From positions 1-11,989 of the forward strand of contig JAQIBO010000375.1 of assembly GCA_027859055.1 (NCBI GenBank): a DNA stretch of 11,989 nt, in the 5' to 3' direction. Every line of letters begins with the position of its first letter. The stretch's first letter is position 1. The position numbers and the translations under genes are program-made. This DNA is from Spirochaeta sp. (GTDB lineage Bacteria > Spirochaetota > Spirochaetia > DSM-27196 > Alkalispirochaetaceae). The notes beneath the pieces were generated by a model. It made no database searches. It worked only from the letters and a program-made list of their open reading frames with translations, and was not told the origin of the DNA. Of the stretch, positions 1 to 6,175 are shown in pieces.

Positions 1-381
1 TGGAATTTTCTTCGGGGGATCACCGCCCTCGATCCGGGTACCACCGAATTCGGTACCGCCTTTGAGCATTTTATCGCGATGGAACTCCGCGCGTATCTGT
101 CGTACCGGCGCATTCGGAAACCCCTCACCTACTGGCGGACCTACGCCGGTACGGAGGTTGACTTTGTCATCGGGGATTCATTCGCTGTTGAAGCGAAGTC
201 GGCACGGCGCATCGCGGACAAGCATCTGCGCGCGCTCCGATCCTTCGCGTCGGTGGCACCGGATGCTGAACGGATCGTCGTCTCTCTGGACGAAACCAAT
301 CGCATCACCGATGACGGCATTCGCATCGTCCACTGGAAACGATTTCTGAACGACCTGTGGAACGATGTGTTCCGGTGGTAA
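1..381 (+). CDS. AAA-type ATPase with DUF4143, C-terminal part only
   Basis: The reading frame is open from the first base and ends at TAA (379-381), so the 5' part lies outside the window. The 126 visible residues match the tail of the AAA_14/DUF4143 family. They contain a conserved-looking FGTAFEHFI helix, then a PD-(D/E)XK-like pattern: a TEVDFVI strand (around residues 52-58) followed by FAVEAKSA with the E-x-K pair. The complete homologue at 8928-10046 has the same ending pattern (KEVDFLL, then MVEVKTS). These proteins combine an N-terminal P-loop ATPase with a nuclease-like C-terminal fold; their cellular role is largely unknown. The gene converges on the HepT-MntA fusion with a 40-bp gap. 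Methionine codons inside the visible part (for example at 79) are internal, not starts. Confidence 0.85.
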   Translation, partial: WNFLRGITALDPGTTEFGTAFEHFIAMELRAYLSYRRIRKPLTYWRTYAGTEVDFVIGDSFAVEAKSARRIADKHLRALRSFASVAPDAERIVVSLDETNRITDDGIRIVHWKRFLNDLWNDVFRW

Positions 382-421
382 CGGTTACGACGCGAAACGG
401 CTGACCGAGGATCTGTGCCCT

Positions 422-1159
422 CTACGGCGCCCGGTAAAACGACACACCGACACGATCAATATGCTCGCGGAGTTCCAGGTTTTCGATTTGGTCGTATACG
501 CTCAGGTCTATCAGATACGGAAGCCCGAGATCATCCAGGGAGGTCTCGATACGCGACATCAGTTCTGCATCCACGTCACTCTCACGGATACTCAGATCGA
601 TGTCCGATCCTGGGTTGTGGGTACCCTTGGCGCGGGATCCGTACACAACGACGTGCCGAACAGCGGGATAGCCCGAAAAAACCGCCCGGATCGCCTGGTT
701 TTCTTCACCCCTCAACCCGGAAATGCCGGTTACTTCACTCGCGCCCTCCTCGGCGGCACGGGCGTCCATGGCCGACGCAAGTTCGTGGAGAACGGGATAA
801 AACTGATCTACAACGAGGCGAGCTACCTCACGAGCCACGCCTTCGTTGTACGTGTGGGCGGTGCGGTTGCGAGTCTGGAGCATGTCCATCCAGCCGGAAC
901 CGTTGGAAACGAGCCCGGCGTTGAACCCTTTTCGGATCGCGTCGCGAGAACCGGAAATTCCAGTCACACCCTGGTATTCCAGCCAATCCTTGATGAGGTT
1001 CCAGCCGGTCTCATAGCTGAGTTCGAACGACTTGATCAACGCCTGGAGTTCCACGCGATCGAGCTCGTGGTCCTGGGCGCGCTGGTAGACAACATCCAAA
1101 TTCTCGAGGCTTTGATGAAACGAGTTCAGTCTTTGGCGCCATCTCATGTCGGTGTTCAT
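422..1159 (-). CDS. Single-chain HEPN-nucleotidyltransferase protein (fused HepT-MntA toxin-antitoxin)
   Basis: The 245-residue protein carries two domains normally encoded by two genes. Residues 5-135 form a HEPN domain of the HI0074/HepT family, with R97-x4-H102-x-Y104 (RNRTAHTY). This is the RX4HXY motif in which HepT toxins have their RNase residues and the tyrosine modified by the partner. Residues 150-245 form a minimal nucleotidyltransferase with GS-x10-DxD (G174, S175, D186, D188) and a further acidic residue, D218. In known pairs MntA neutralises HepT by adding AMP to that tyrosine. Here the antitoxin-like domain follows the toxin-like domain in one chain, so regulation could occur within the chain. 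An in-frame GTG at 1219 would extend the N-terminus by 20 basic residues. I chose ATG 1159 because a promoter-like pair lies between the two and AGGT precedes it. Both active sites look intact; the mode of regulation is inferred. Confidence 0.88.
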   Translation of the reverse strand: MNTDMRWRQRLNSFHQSLENLDVVYQRAQDHELDRVELQALIKSFELSYETGWNLIKDWLEYQGVTGISGSRDAIRKGFNAGLVSNGSGWMDMLQTRNRTAHTYNEGVAREVARLVVDQFYPVLHELASAMDARAAEEGASEVTGISGLRGEENQAIRAVFSGYPAVRHVVVYGSRAKGTHNPGSDIDLSIRESDVDAELMSRIETSLDDLGLPYLIDLSVYDQIENLELREHIDRVGVSFYRAP

Positions 1160-1191
1160 CGTGTACCTGAAGCGCGTCCTGCGCGATCGAT

Positions 1192-1221
1192 AGTGTAATC
1201 TATGGCGTTCGCTCGCCACAA
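1192..1221 (-). promoter_or_regulatory. Putative promoter of the HepT-MntA gene
   Basis: On the minus strand TTGTGG (1216-1221) and TACACT (1192-1197) are separated by 18 bp. Transcription would start near 1185, about 25 nt before ATG 1159 and downstream of the alternative GTG at 1219. This favours the shorter protein. It is a pattern match only. Confidence 0.45.
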
Positions 1222-1286
1222 CGGGTAGAGGTGGCGCGTTCCGCTTCGCGGTACACGGTACAATTGAGCAAAACCGGTGAGCTGTT

Positions 1287-1631
1287 TCACAGGTCCGGAC
1301 GCTCGGCGACAGCGTCGGGGCGCGGTTTCCGTTCCACCCACTCCGGCTCGGCTACTTCCGGGCTTTCCCGATAGATCACCAGTGGATCCACGTCCAGACA
1401 CGTGGTTTCGTCCCTGGTTCCGTGAAGATCCCAGGCAAGCGTCCCGTTCATGACGGTGATAGTAGCTCGGAACCGGTCCTCGACTTTGAGCGGGGCGAAC
1501 ACCCCCTGCTCCAGAAGCGGTTGCGCATCGAAATCGCGAATCGACCCGTCGTCGAAGTACACCAGTACGTGGTATTCCGGAGTCGGGATGACCTGAATAA
1601 CCTCGGGAAAGTAGCGGGGATCCGTGATCAT
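1287..1631 (-). CDS. DUF2442 domain protein
   Basis: The product has 114 residues. Residues 10-88 match the small DUF2442 fold: IPTPEYHVLVYFDDG (15-29), a DFDAQPLL segment with EQGVF, then a W67-containing strand and a TTCLDVDPLVIY ending. DUF2442 proteins are often beside a DUF4160 protein in TA-like pairs, but no DUF4160 partner is next to this one, so it seems to stand alone. The tail after residue 90 is rich in Pro, Glu and Arg and is longer than usual. The frame is open up to 1835 and another ATG lies at 1649. I chose ATG 1631 because AAGGGAG sits 4 nt before it and a good promoter (TTGACG-17-TAGCAT) lies just upstream. The molecular function is unknown. Confidence 0.82.
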   Translation of the reverse strand: MITDPRYFPEVIQVIPTPEYHVLVYFDDGSIRDFDAQPLLEQGVFAPLKVEDRFRATITVMNGTLAWDLHGTRDETTCLDVDPLVIYRESPEVAEPEWVERKPRPDAVAERPDL

Positions 1632-1650
1632 TGCACTCCCTTGTGACATG

Positions 1651-1679
1651 ATGCTATTGCGGGCGGTAGCCTGCGTCAA
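1651..1679 (-). promoter_or_regulatory. Putative promoter of the DUF2442 gene
   Basis: The minus strand shows TTGACG (1674-1679) and TAGCAT (1651-1656) with a 17-bp spacer, one of the best sigma70-like pairs in the window. The predicted start of transcription is about 15 nt before ATG 1631, leaving room for the AAGGGAG ribosome binding site. This gene therefore has a conventional leader, unlike several neighbours. Confidence 0.55.
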
Positions 1680-1708
1680 TCCCGTTGTTTCCCATGGGTC
1701 CGTTGAGT

Positions 1709-2620
1709 TCAGGAGGAGGGAGTCCATGTCGACGTATCTGCTGGATCTACCGAACGAAACGGAACGCCCGTTCGCTTCCCCCGGCGCACATTGAGTTTCA
1801 TGAACAGCCGAGTGATTCCCCAGTCGTAAGGACACCGGACCGCGTCAACGGGACACACCAGCGCACAGACCCCGCACATGAGGCAATCAGAGCCCCACTC
1901 GGGAGTTGGTTCGGTGCTCCCGCCGTTTGGTGCCCCCGTGAGCGCGATGTTTTTCGTCGGGCAGCGTTGGACGCAAAGGCCGCAGGAGATGCACCGGTCA
2001 TCGGCGTGGAACCCACGGGAAAGTGTGGTCCGGATCACGAACCGGTTCAGCGACGCCCGTTCCAGCGCGTACAGGACCGGAGTTGCCGGGTCGTAGGACT
2101 CGCAATCCGGGTGGTATCGTGTGCGACGCCCTTCATCCATTGCTTCCAGCTGCGCAACCCGCCGGCCCACGGTTCTCCCGAACTCCTGCGCCGCGGCGCG
2201 TTCGTCACGGGAGGGATGATCGGGAGAAAAAAGGATGCCCTCCCGGAGATACCCGACGAATACGTCGGGTCCGCGGGCGGTGAAATACCCCACATCCACA
2301 CCGCCGCCGCGGCGGAGTCGTCGCCGTACGCGATTGCCCGTCGCACCGCGATCGGTACCATACAGGATAAAGGTGAAAAACGGCTTCCCCGCAAGTCCGG
2401 AGATCTCCCGAAGAAAATCGGTGACCGGAAACGGCGGCCGGAACATGTATGCCGGCGTTCCGATTCCAATGAGGTCGTAATTGCGGAGATCGGGAACCGT
2501 ATCACCGCCGATGCGCACAAAATCGACCGTCGCGCCATCCGATGTAAGCCCCTGACCGATCTCATCCGCGATCGTCTCAGTGGTACCGAACTGCGAAAAC
2601 GTGACGATCAGTACGTTCAT
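1709..2620 (-). CDS. EFR1-type flavodoxin/ferredoxin fusion protein
   Basis: The 303-residue protein has a flavodoxin-like FMN domain (about 1-160, beginning MNVLIVTFSQFGTTETIA with the phosphate-binding loop at 8-16) and a C-terminal bacterial ferredoxin domain. The latter carries two CxxCxxCxxxCP motifs: C210, C213, C216, C220 and C246, C249, C252, C256, enough for two [4Fe-4S] clusters. This domain order and length match the EFR1 family of single-chain electron carriers common in anaerobes. The protein is predicted cytoplasmic; its redox partners are not evident. It lies 39 bp downstream of the acetate transporter gene on the same strand, but a separate -10 box 6 nt before ATG 2620, overlapped by a perfect palindrome, suggests its own promoter. 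The C-terminus (about 265-303) is a basic extension after the last cluster motif. The family assignment is secure; the physiological role is not. Confidence 0.92.
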   Translation of the reverse strand: MNVLIVTFSQFGTTETIADEIGQGLTSDGATVDFVRIGGDTVPDLRNYDLIGIGTPAYMFRPPFPVTDFLREISGLAGKPFFTFILYGTDRGATGNRVRRRLRRGGGVDVGYFTARGPDVFVGYLREGILFSPDHPSRDERAAAQEFGRTVGRRVAQLEAMDEGRRTRYHPDCESYDPATPVLYALERASLNRFVIRTTLSRGFHADDRCISCGLCVQRCPTKNIALTGAPNGGSTEPTPEWGSDCLMCGVCALVCPVDAVRCPYDWGITRLFMKLNVRRGKRTGVPFRSVDPADTSTWTPSS

Positions 2621-2626
2621 GCCACC

Positions 2627-2644
2627 AGTGTACCACGCGTGGTA
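2627..2644 (-). promoter_or_regulatory. -10 box and 14-bp palindrome before the EFR1 gene
   Basis: TACACT (minus strand, 2627-2632) ends 6 nt before the ATG. TACCACGCGTGGTA (2631-2644) is a perfect palindrome sharing two bases with this -10 box, the place expected for a repressor operator. There is no convincing -35 box, which would be compatible with activator dependence. Confidence 0.4.
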
Positions 2645-2659
2645 TCGCAGCCCCGGCGC

Positions 2660-3247
2660 TCACCCGCCGATCGGCAACACCGTGCGACCGTATACCTCAT
2701 TGAGTACCTCGGCGATCGCCGTGTAGAACGCCGACAACCCGCAGACGATGCCAACCCAGCCGGCGAGCGTGCCAATTACAACTGATCCGGTGAAATCCCG
2801 GATCGCCAGGAGAAAGAAAAGCGCCGCCAGAGTTCCAAAGACGATCTGCAAAGCCCGATTCAACCGGAGCGTACCGACAAACATACCCGTCGTGAAAAGT
2901 CCCCAGAGGAGGAGAAACCACCCCATCTCGTACGCTTCCGAGGCGCGGGAGAGCCCCATCGCCGGAAGCACCCACGTCGCAACAAGAGCGATCCAGAACA
3001 GCCCGTAGGCGGTAAATGCGGTCGCCCCGAAGGTGTTGCCCTTTTTCCACTCCTCAATACCGGCGATCACCTGCGCAATTCCGCCGACAAAGACGCCCAT
3101 CCCCATAATCATCGAATCAAGCGGAAAGAACCCCGCGTTGTGCAGATTGAGGAGTACGGTGGTCAGCCCGAATCCAAGCAGGCCGAGAGGCGCCGGGTTC
3201 GCCGTGGTATCCCGAATGATCGTGTGATCCTGTGTCTGTGTTTCCAT
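2660..3247 (-). CDS. satP: Acetate uptake transporter, SatP (GPR1/FUN34/YaaH family)
   Basis: The product is a 195-residue inner-membrane protein that moves acetate (in E. coli also succinate) by proton symport. It has the family signature NPAPLG at 17-22 and six hydrophobic segments near 20-37, 45-64, 74-94, 108-126, 132-149 and 156-178. It also has conserved blocks such as NLHNAGFFPLD, EWKKGNTFGATAFT and the C-terminal EVLNEVYGRTVLPIG, which follow E. coli SatP closely. The frame is open to an ATG at 3334 preceded by GGAGAGGG, but that start would add 29 non-hydrophobic residues absent from SatP. The promoter-like TGGTATGAT lies downstream of it, so I prefer ATG 3247. The gene is divergent from ywbE and upstream of the EFR1 gene. 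The substrate is inferred from similarity. Confidence 0.93.
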   Translation of the reverse strand: METQTQDHTIIRDTTANPAPLGLLGFGLTTVLLNLHNAGFFPLDSMIMGMGVFVGGIAQVIAGIEEWKKGNTFGATAFTAYGLFWIALVATWVLPAMGLSRASEAYEMGWFLLLWGLFTTGMFVGTLRLNRALQIVFGTLAALFFLLAIRDFTGSVVIGTLAGWVGIVCGLSAFYTAIAEVLNEVYGRTVLPIGG

Positions 3248-3310
3248 GGTGGTACGTGTGTCTCCGTAAATCGTCCGTGGTTTTTGCGCGTCGCTGAACA
3301 GCGCTCGCGG

Positions 3311-3319
3311 ATCATACCA
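3311..3319 (-). promoter_or_regulatory. Putative extended -10 promoter of satP
   Basis: The minus strand reads TGG then TATGAT (3311-3319), an extended -10 element without a good -35 box (GTAGCA 17 bp upstream). The predicted transcript would start near 3304 and carry a leader of about 57 nt before ATG 3247. Confidence 0.4.
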
Positions 3320-3348
3320 CAAAACCGATTTCATGCTACCCTCTCCCT

Positions 3349-3543
3349 ATGGACGGACAGCAACGAGAGAATATCAGACCGGGGCAACGTGTCTCGGTGG
3401 TACAGAAGCAGGACCAGAGAACCGGGGCGCTCACCGAGGGCATCGTCGAACGGATCCTGACAAAGTCGGCGCACCACCCGCACGGCATCAAGGTAAAACT
3501 CACCTCCGGTGAGGTTGGTCGCGTCAAAGAGACTCACGACTGA
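3349..3543 (+). CDS. ywbE: YwbE family protein (DUF2196)
   Basis: This complete 64-residue protein matches Bacillus YwbE along its whole length. It has RENIRPGQRV (6-15), the block QDQRTGALTEGIV, then ILTKSAHHPHGIKVKL and a GEVGRVK ending. The family is small, soluble, probably a beta-barrel of the KOW/SH3 type, and has no established function. No Shine-Dalgarno precedes the ATG; instead TACCCT (3337-3342) ends exactly 6 nt before it, consistent with a leaderless transcript. The stop at 3541-3543 lies where the remnant of a GAF-domain gene begins in another frame. Divergent from satP, with which it shares about 100 bp of upstream DNA. Confidence 0.92.
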   Translation: MDGQQRENIRPGQRVSVVQKQDQRTGALTEGIVERILTKSAHHPHGIKVKLTSGEVGRVKETHD

Positions 3544-3544
3544 T

Positions 3545-3919
3545 CGACTGTCCGAACTGGCGGGATTGAACTCCGGCGCGTTGTACCTCCTCGAACAAGA
3601 CAATGTGGTTCTGGCGGCGGCAACACCGGAGATTCCGCTGGGCTTTCCGGAAGAGTATCGGCGCGCACCGTTGGACAGTCATCCCCACATCGGCAGTGCG
3701 ATCACCATGCAGGAGCCGGTCACTGTCCGTGATACACGTCTGGAGGCGTGGACTCCCGCGGAACGGGGAATCGTGGACGCACGCGACCTCTGCGCGACCC
3801 TTGCAAATATCGCCGCAGTCGCGATCGAGAACGCGCGTTTGTTTCAGCAGAATGCGGTGCGGGAAAAACACGCAACCAGCGTCATATCTGCCGGAACGCC
3901 GAGTCCCCGTCCCCGGTAA
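3545..3919 (+). pseudogene. Remnant of a GAF-domain sensory protein with internal deletion
   Basis: An open frame (nominally from GTG 3509, inside ywbE) encodes the beginning of a GAF domain (LSELAGLNSGALYLLEQDN, then PEEYRRAPLD and EPVTVRDTRLEAWTPAERG). It runs through VDARDLCATL straight into the domain's last helix, ANIAAVAIENARLFQ. In intact GAF sensors some 35-45 residues, including two or three core beta strands, separate these blocks. After about residue NAVREK the frame reads into unrelated sequence and stops at 3919. It has no ribosome binding site, no N-terminal domain and no kinase or output domain. I read it as the decayed residue of a GAF-containing histidine kinase or cyclase that originally lay here. 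It could in principle be translated, but the fold would be broken. Confidence 0.72.
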
Positions 3920-3939
3920 CCGTTCGATCTTCGTTCACA

Positions 3940-4011
3940 AATCCCGGTGAGAAACGTGACCTCTTTTACCGACGCATCGTCGTATTTCAACATCTCTTTC
4001 GCGCGTTCGAT
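3940..4011 (-). pseudogene. AraC-family helix-turn-helix fragment
   Basis: The minus strand encodes 24 residues beginning IERAKEMLKYDDASVKEV and continuing TFLTGI. This matches the linker helix and start of the second helix-turn-helix of AraC-type regulators. It is preceded in frame by a stop (TGA at 4012-4014) and the similarity ends abruptly after GI, before the usual YFSRxFK block. It lies directly downstream of the cupin isomerase gene on the same strand and abuts the GAF remnant. It is probably the relic of a regulator, perhaps of the adjacent sugar-acid operon. Confidence 0.6.
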
Positions 4012-4032
4012 TCATGCCACCCTCCGCGCCGA

Positions 4033-4830
4033 TTATACCCCGAAATCGGCTTTTGCGAGCTCGTAGCTGCGGCTCTCCTGCCGGTGGGCCACCATAATCC
4101 AGAAATAGCTGCTCCGCGCCCCGGGAGAGCCAACGGTGGGATGGTAACCTTCAGGAATTATCACGAAGTCTCCCGTCGAAACGGGATGAACCGCTTCGAT
4201 AATGCCGGGCGTTCGTGAGCTGAGATGGAGGGCGAACTTGGGTGACGGCAGATCGAAATAGCAGTACACCTCCTCAAGGTCTTCCGTGTGCTGATGCGGC
4301 GGCCAGCTGGTCCACATTCCCGATGCCCCCCAGGTAAAGCCGTTGATCATGCGGGACGCCGGCACCTCCTGGTTCAGCGTCATAAACACTTCCCGCTCGT
4401 ACGGCGGTTCACCGTGTATCTGGTGAATCTCCCCAAGCGGCATCTCCGCGTCAAACCGGCGCAGGAAGTACTCCCCCGTCCCGTCGTAGCGACCGCCGCC
4501 GATAAAGAACACCGCGTCTCGTACGGCGCGTATCCGGACGGAATCACCGGCGGGTAAATAGGCCGAATCAAGCTTCGCGAGCGTGCCGTTCCCGCTGTGA
4601 TGCTCGATTTCAACTTCACCGTCCACCAGTGCGGCGTTGAGCTCCAACGTCTTGTCAAACAACTCATATTCATCCCCGCGGTTCAGATTCAAACGAAACG
4701 CCCAGGTCACCCGGCACGCCGAATTATCCGGCGAGACAACGGTATGCATACCAGGAGTATCCGGGCTCGGGTATTTCCAGTCTCGCGGGTCCGTTCCGGA
4801 TGTGCCGGCGTTGGTCTGCGGTTGTTTCAT
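4033..4830 (-). CDS. IolB/KduI-type bicupin isomerase (5-deoxy-glucuronate isomerase-like)
   Basis: The 265-residue protein matches the IolB/KduI family, two-domain cupins that isomerise aldose-type uronates to ketoses. The C-terminal cupin shows the metal site H179-x-H181-x4-E186 within WTSWPPHQHTEDLEEVY, and H230 within PEGYHPTVGSPG. The WTSWPPH and EGYHP blocks resemble IolB (5-deoxy-glucuronate isomerase of inositol catabolism) more than KduI. However, the EVYCYFDLPSPKFALHL segment recalls KduI (5-keto-4-deoxyuronate isomerase). Length fits both. AAAGGA lies 10 nt before ATG 4830. It follows the IdnO-like dehydrogenase by 25 bp and is surely cotranscribed with it. No other iol or kdu genes are here, so the exact substrate, perhaps a deoxy-uronate or keto-gluconate, is open. 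Confidence 0.82.
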   Translation of the reverse strand: MKQPQTNAGTSGTDPRDWKYPSPDTPGMHTVVSPDNSACRVTWAFRLNLNRGDEYELFDKTLELNAALVDGEVEIEHHSGNGTLAKLDSAYLPAGDSVRIRAVRDAVFFIGGGRYDGTGEYFLRRFDAEMPLGEIHQIHGEPPYEREVFMTLNQEVPASRMINGFTWGASGMWTSWPPHQHTEDLEEVYCYFDLPSPKFALHLSSRTPGIIEAVHPVSTGDFVIIPEGYHPTVGSPGARSSYFWIMVAHRQESRSYELAKADFGV

Positions 4831-4855
4831 GTTTCACATTTCCTTTCGATTTACA

Positions 4856-5623
4856 TCACACCGCGGCGGTAATACCGCCGTCCACGTACAGTATCTGACC
4901 CTGGATAAACGTCGACTGCGGCGAGGCAAATAGCAGTAGCGGCGGTATCAGCTCCTCCGGATCACCCCACTTTCCGGCGGGGGTTCGTTTGCGAAGCCAC
5001 CGGTCAAATTCCTCGTTGTCCCGCAGGGGCTGGGTCATCTCCGTTTCAAAGTACCCGGGAGCGAGCGCGTTTACCTGAATGTTGTACTTGGCCCAATCAA
5101 CACACATTCCACGGGTGAGCATCAGGAGCGCCCCCTTGGTCGCCGCGTAGGGCGCAATCGTTTCCCGTCCCAGCTCGGACTGGAGGGAGCAGATGTTGAT
5201 AATCTTGCCGCGTCGTCGCGGGATCATGCGGTTTGCCACCGCCTTCCCGACGAGAAACGCACCGGTAATATTGGTCTCGAAAAGCTCGTCCCAGCGCTGG
5301 CGGGGAAATCCTTCCAGCGGTTCCCGGTGTTGCCGCCCCGCGTTGTTGACCAGAATCTCGATCGGCCCGACCCGCTCCTCTATCTCCGAGACCGCGACGC
5401 CGACCTCTGCTTCGTCGGTGATGTCAAAGAGCTGCGTCGTCACGTCCAAACCTTCCTCACGCAACGCGGTTTCCGCTTCGGTAAGACGCTTCCGATCGCG
5501 TCCGTTCAGCACTACCGTTGCCCCCGCCCGGCCAAGACCCCGCGCAAGTATCAGCCCGAGACCTCTGCTGGATCCGGTCACCAGAGCTACCATTCCCGCA
5601 AGTGATTGTTCCATCGCATCCAT
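4856..5623 (-). CDS. SDR dehydrogenase, gluconate 5-dehydrogenase (IdnO/Gno)-like
   Basis: This classical short-chain dehydrogenase of 255 residues has the nucleotide-binding TGSSRGLG (16-23), NNAG (93-96) and catalytic S146, Y159 and K163 (YAATK). Blocks such as NICSLQSELGR, MLTRGMCVDWAKYNIQVN, LAPGYFETEMT and KRTPAGKWGDPEEL follow E. coli IdnO (5-keto-D-gluconate reductase) much more closely than KduD. It is cytoplasmic and probably interconverts a keto-sugar acid and its alcohol with NAD(P)H. It is the first gene of a two-gene operon with the cupin isomerase. AAGGAAGG abuts ATG 5623; the ATG three codons later (5614) lies 9 nt after it and may be the true start. A TATACT box lies about 30 nt upstream. 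Substrate specificity is inferred. Confidence 0.88.
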   Translation of the reverse strand: MDAMEQSLAGMVALVTGSSRGLGLILARGLGRAGATVVLNGRDRKRLTEAETALREEGLDVTTQLFDITDEAEVGVAVSEIEERVGPIEILVNNAGRQHREPLEGFPRQRWDELFETNITGAFLVGKAVANRMIPRRRGKIINICSLQSELGRETIAPYAATKGALLMLTRGMCVDWAKYNIQVNALAPGYFETEMTQPLRDNEEFDRWLRKRTPAGKWGDPEELIPPLLLFASPQSTFIQGQILYVDGGITAAV

Positions 5624-5653
5624 CCTTCCTTGTGCGTCATGTAATGTAGAGGT

Positions 5654-5659
5654 AGTATA
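5654..5659 (-). promoter_or_regulatory. Putative -10 box of the dehydrogenase-isomerase operon
   Basis: TATACT on the minus strand in the 90-bp gap between the PIN toxin stop and the dehydrogenase. No clear -35 box. A transcript starting near 5647 would include the AAGGAAGG ribosome binding site. Confidence 0.35.
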
Positions 5660-5713
5660 CGGCGATTTCGGATCTCGGTATTTGCCTGGAAACGGTGCGT
5701 TTTTGCCCGCTTC

Positions 5714-6172
5714 TCAACTCCCGGACGGCGCGTCTGCTCCCGTGAACGGCTTCCGCAGGAGCACCCCCGCGGCATCAACCGGCGAGCGAACGGCTACGCC
5801 GCCAACCGTACAACCAAAGAGCGGGCCAAAGTGGCGCACGTCACCGGTCATCAGGATGTCGCATCCGGCACCAATGGCAGAGGCCAGCACCGGGACGTCC
5901 TTCTCGGGAAGCTGCACCTCCCGGAGGACTTCCGGTGGTACGTCCGCAGCGGATTGGCGGGTTGGAACCACTGTCAACGCTGCGGTCAGCGTGTGAAGAA
6001 CGGGAACCGCCTCGGGTCGATGGATTGCAAGATTGCGGAGCGCTTCTTCAATGACATAGCGGTCGGCCACAACCGTGTGCGACGCCCCGTGCATATCGTT
6101 GACCAGTCGCCGCACCGCACCGTCGGAGAACGCCGCGGAGAACAACACGTTGGCATCAAGAAAAACCCGCAT
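5714..6172 (-). CDS. vapC: PIN-domain toxin (VapC-type RNase)
   Basis: The 152-residue product begins with the typical PIN strand MRVFLDANVLFSA (D6). It has acidic residues at E42/E43 (VIEEALRN), D92 (EKDVPVLASAI) and D111 (ILMTGDVRHF), the expected four-carboxylate Mg2+ site of a ribonuclease. TGD near the end of the fold is typical of PIN proteins. Its ATG is 3 nt after the stop of the AbrB-type antitoxin gene, the usual coupled TA arrangement. The RNA target cannot be predicted. The C-terminal 25 residues (SPVDAAGVLLRKPF onward) extend past the core and may contact the antitoxin. No truncation is seen. Confidence 0.88.
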   Translation of the reverse strand: MRVFLDANVLFSAAFSDGAVRRLVNDMHGASHTVVADRYVIEEALRNLAIHRPEAVPVLHTLTAALTVVPTRQSAADVPPEVLREVQLPEKDVPVLASAIGAGCDILMTGDVRHFGPLFGCTVGGVAVRSPVDAAGVLLRKPFTGADAPSGS

Positions 6173-6175
6173 CGG

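Noticed and set aside
365..1198. Long plus-strand ORF opposite the HepT-MntA gene
   Set aside because: Its translation matches no family, while the minus strand shows two complete catalytic motifs; it is an antisense shadow.
1201..1286. Possible RNA gene in the gap between the HepT-MntA and DUF2442 genes
   Set aside because: No cloverleaf or stable hairpin with a terminator could be built by eye.
1685..2785. 366-codon plus-strand ORF
   Set aside because: Antisense to the EFR1 gene, whose eight cysteines fix the real frame; the plus-strand product is low-complexity and Pro/Arg-rich.
3291..3304. CGCTG-AA-CAGCG inverted repeat as a terminator
   Set aside because: Loop of only two bases, no T-run on either strand, and it lies inside the satP upstream region.
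5193..5996. 267-codon plus-strand ORF across the dehydrogenase and PIN toxin
   Set aside because: Opposite to two well-recognised genes and spans their intergenic promoter; Ser/Arg/Pro-rich shadow.
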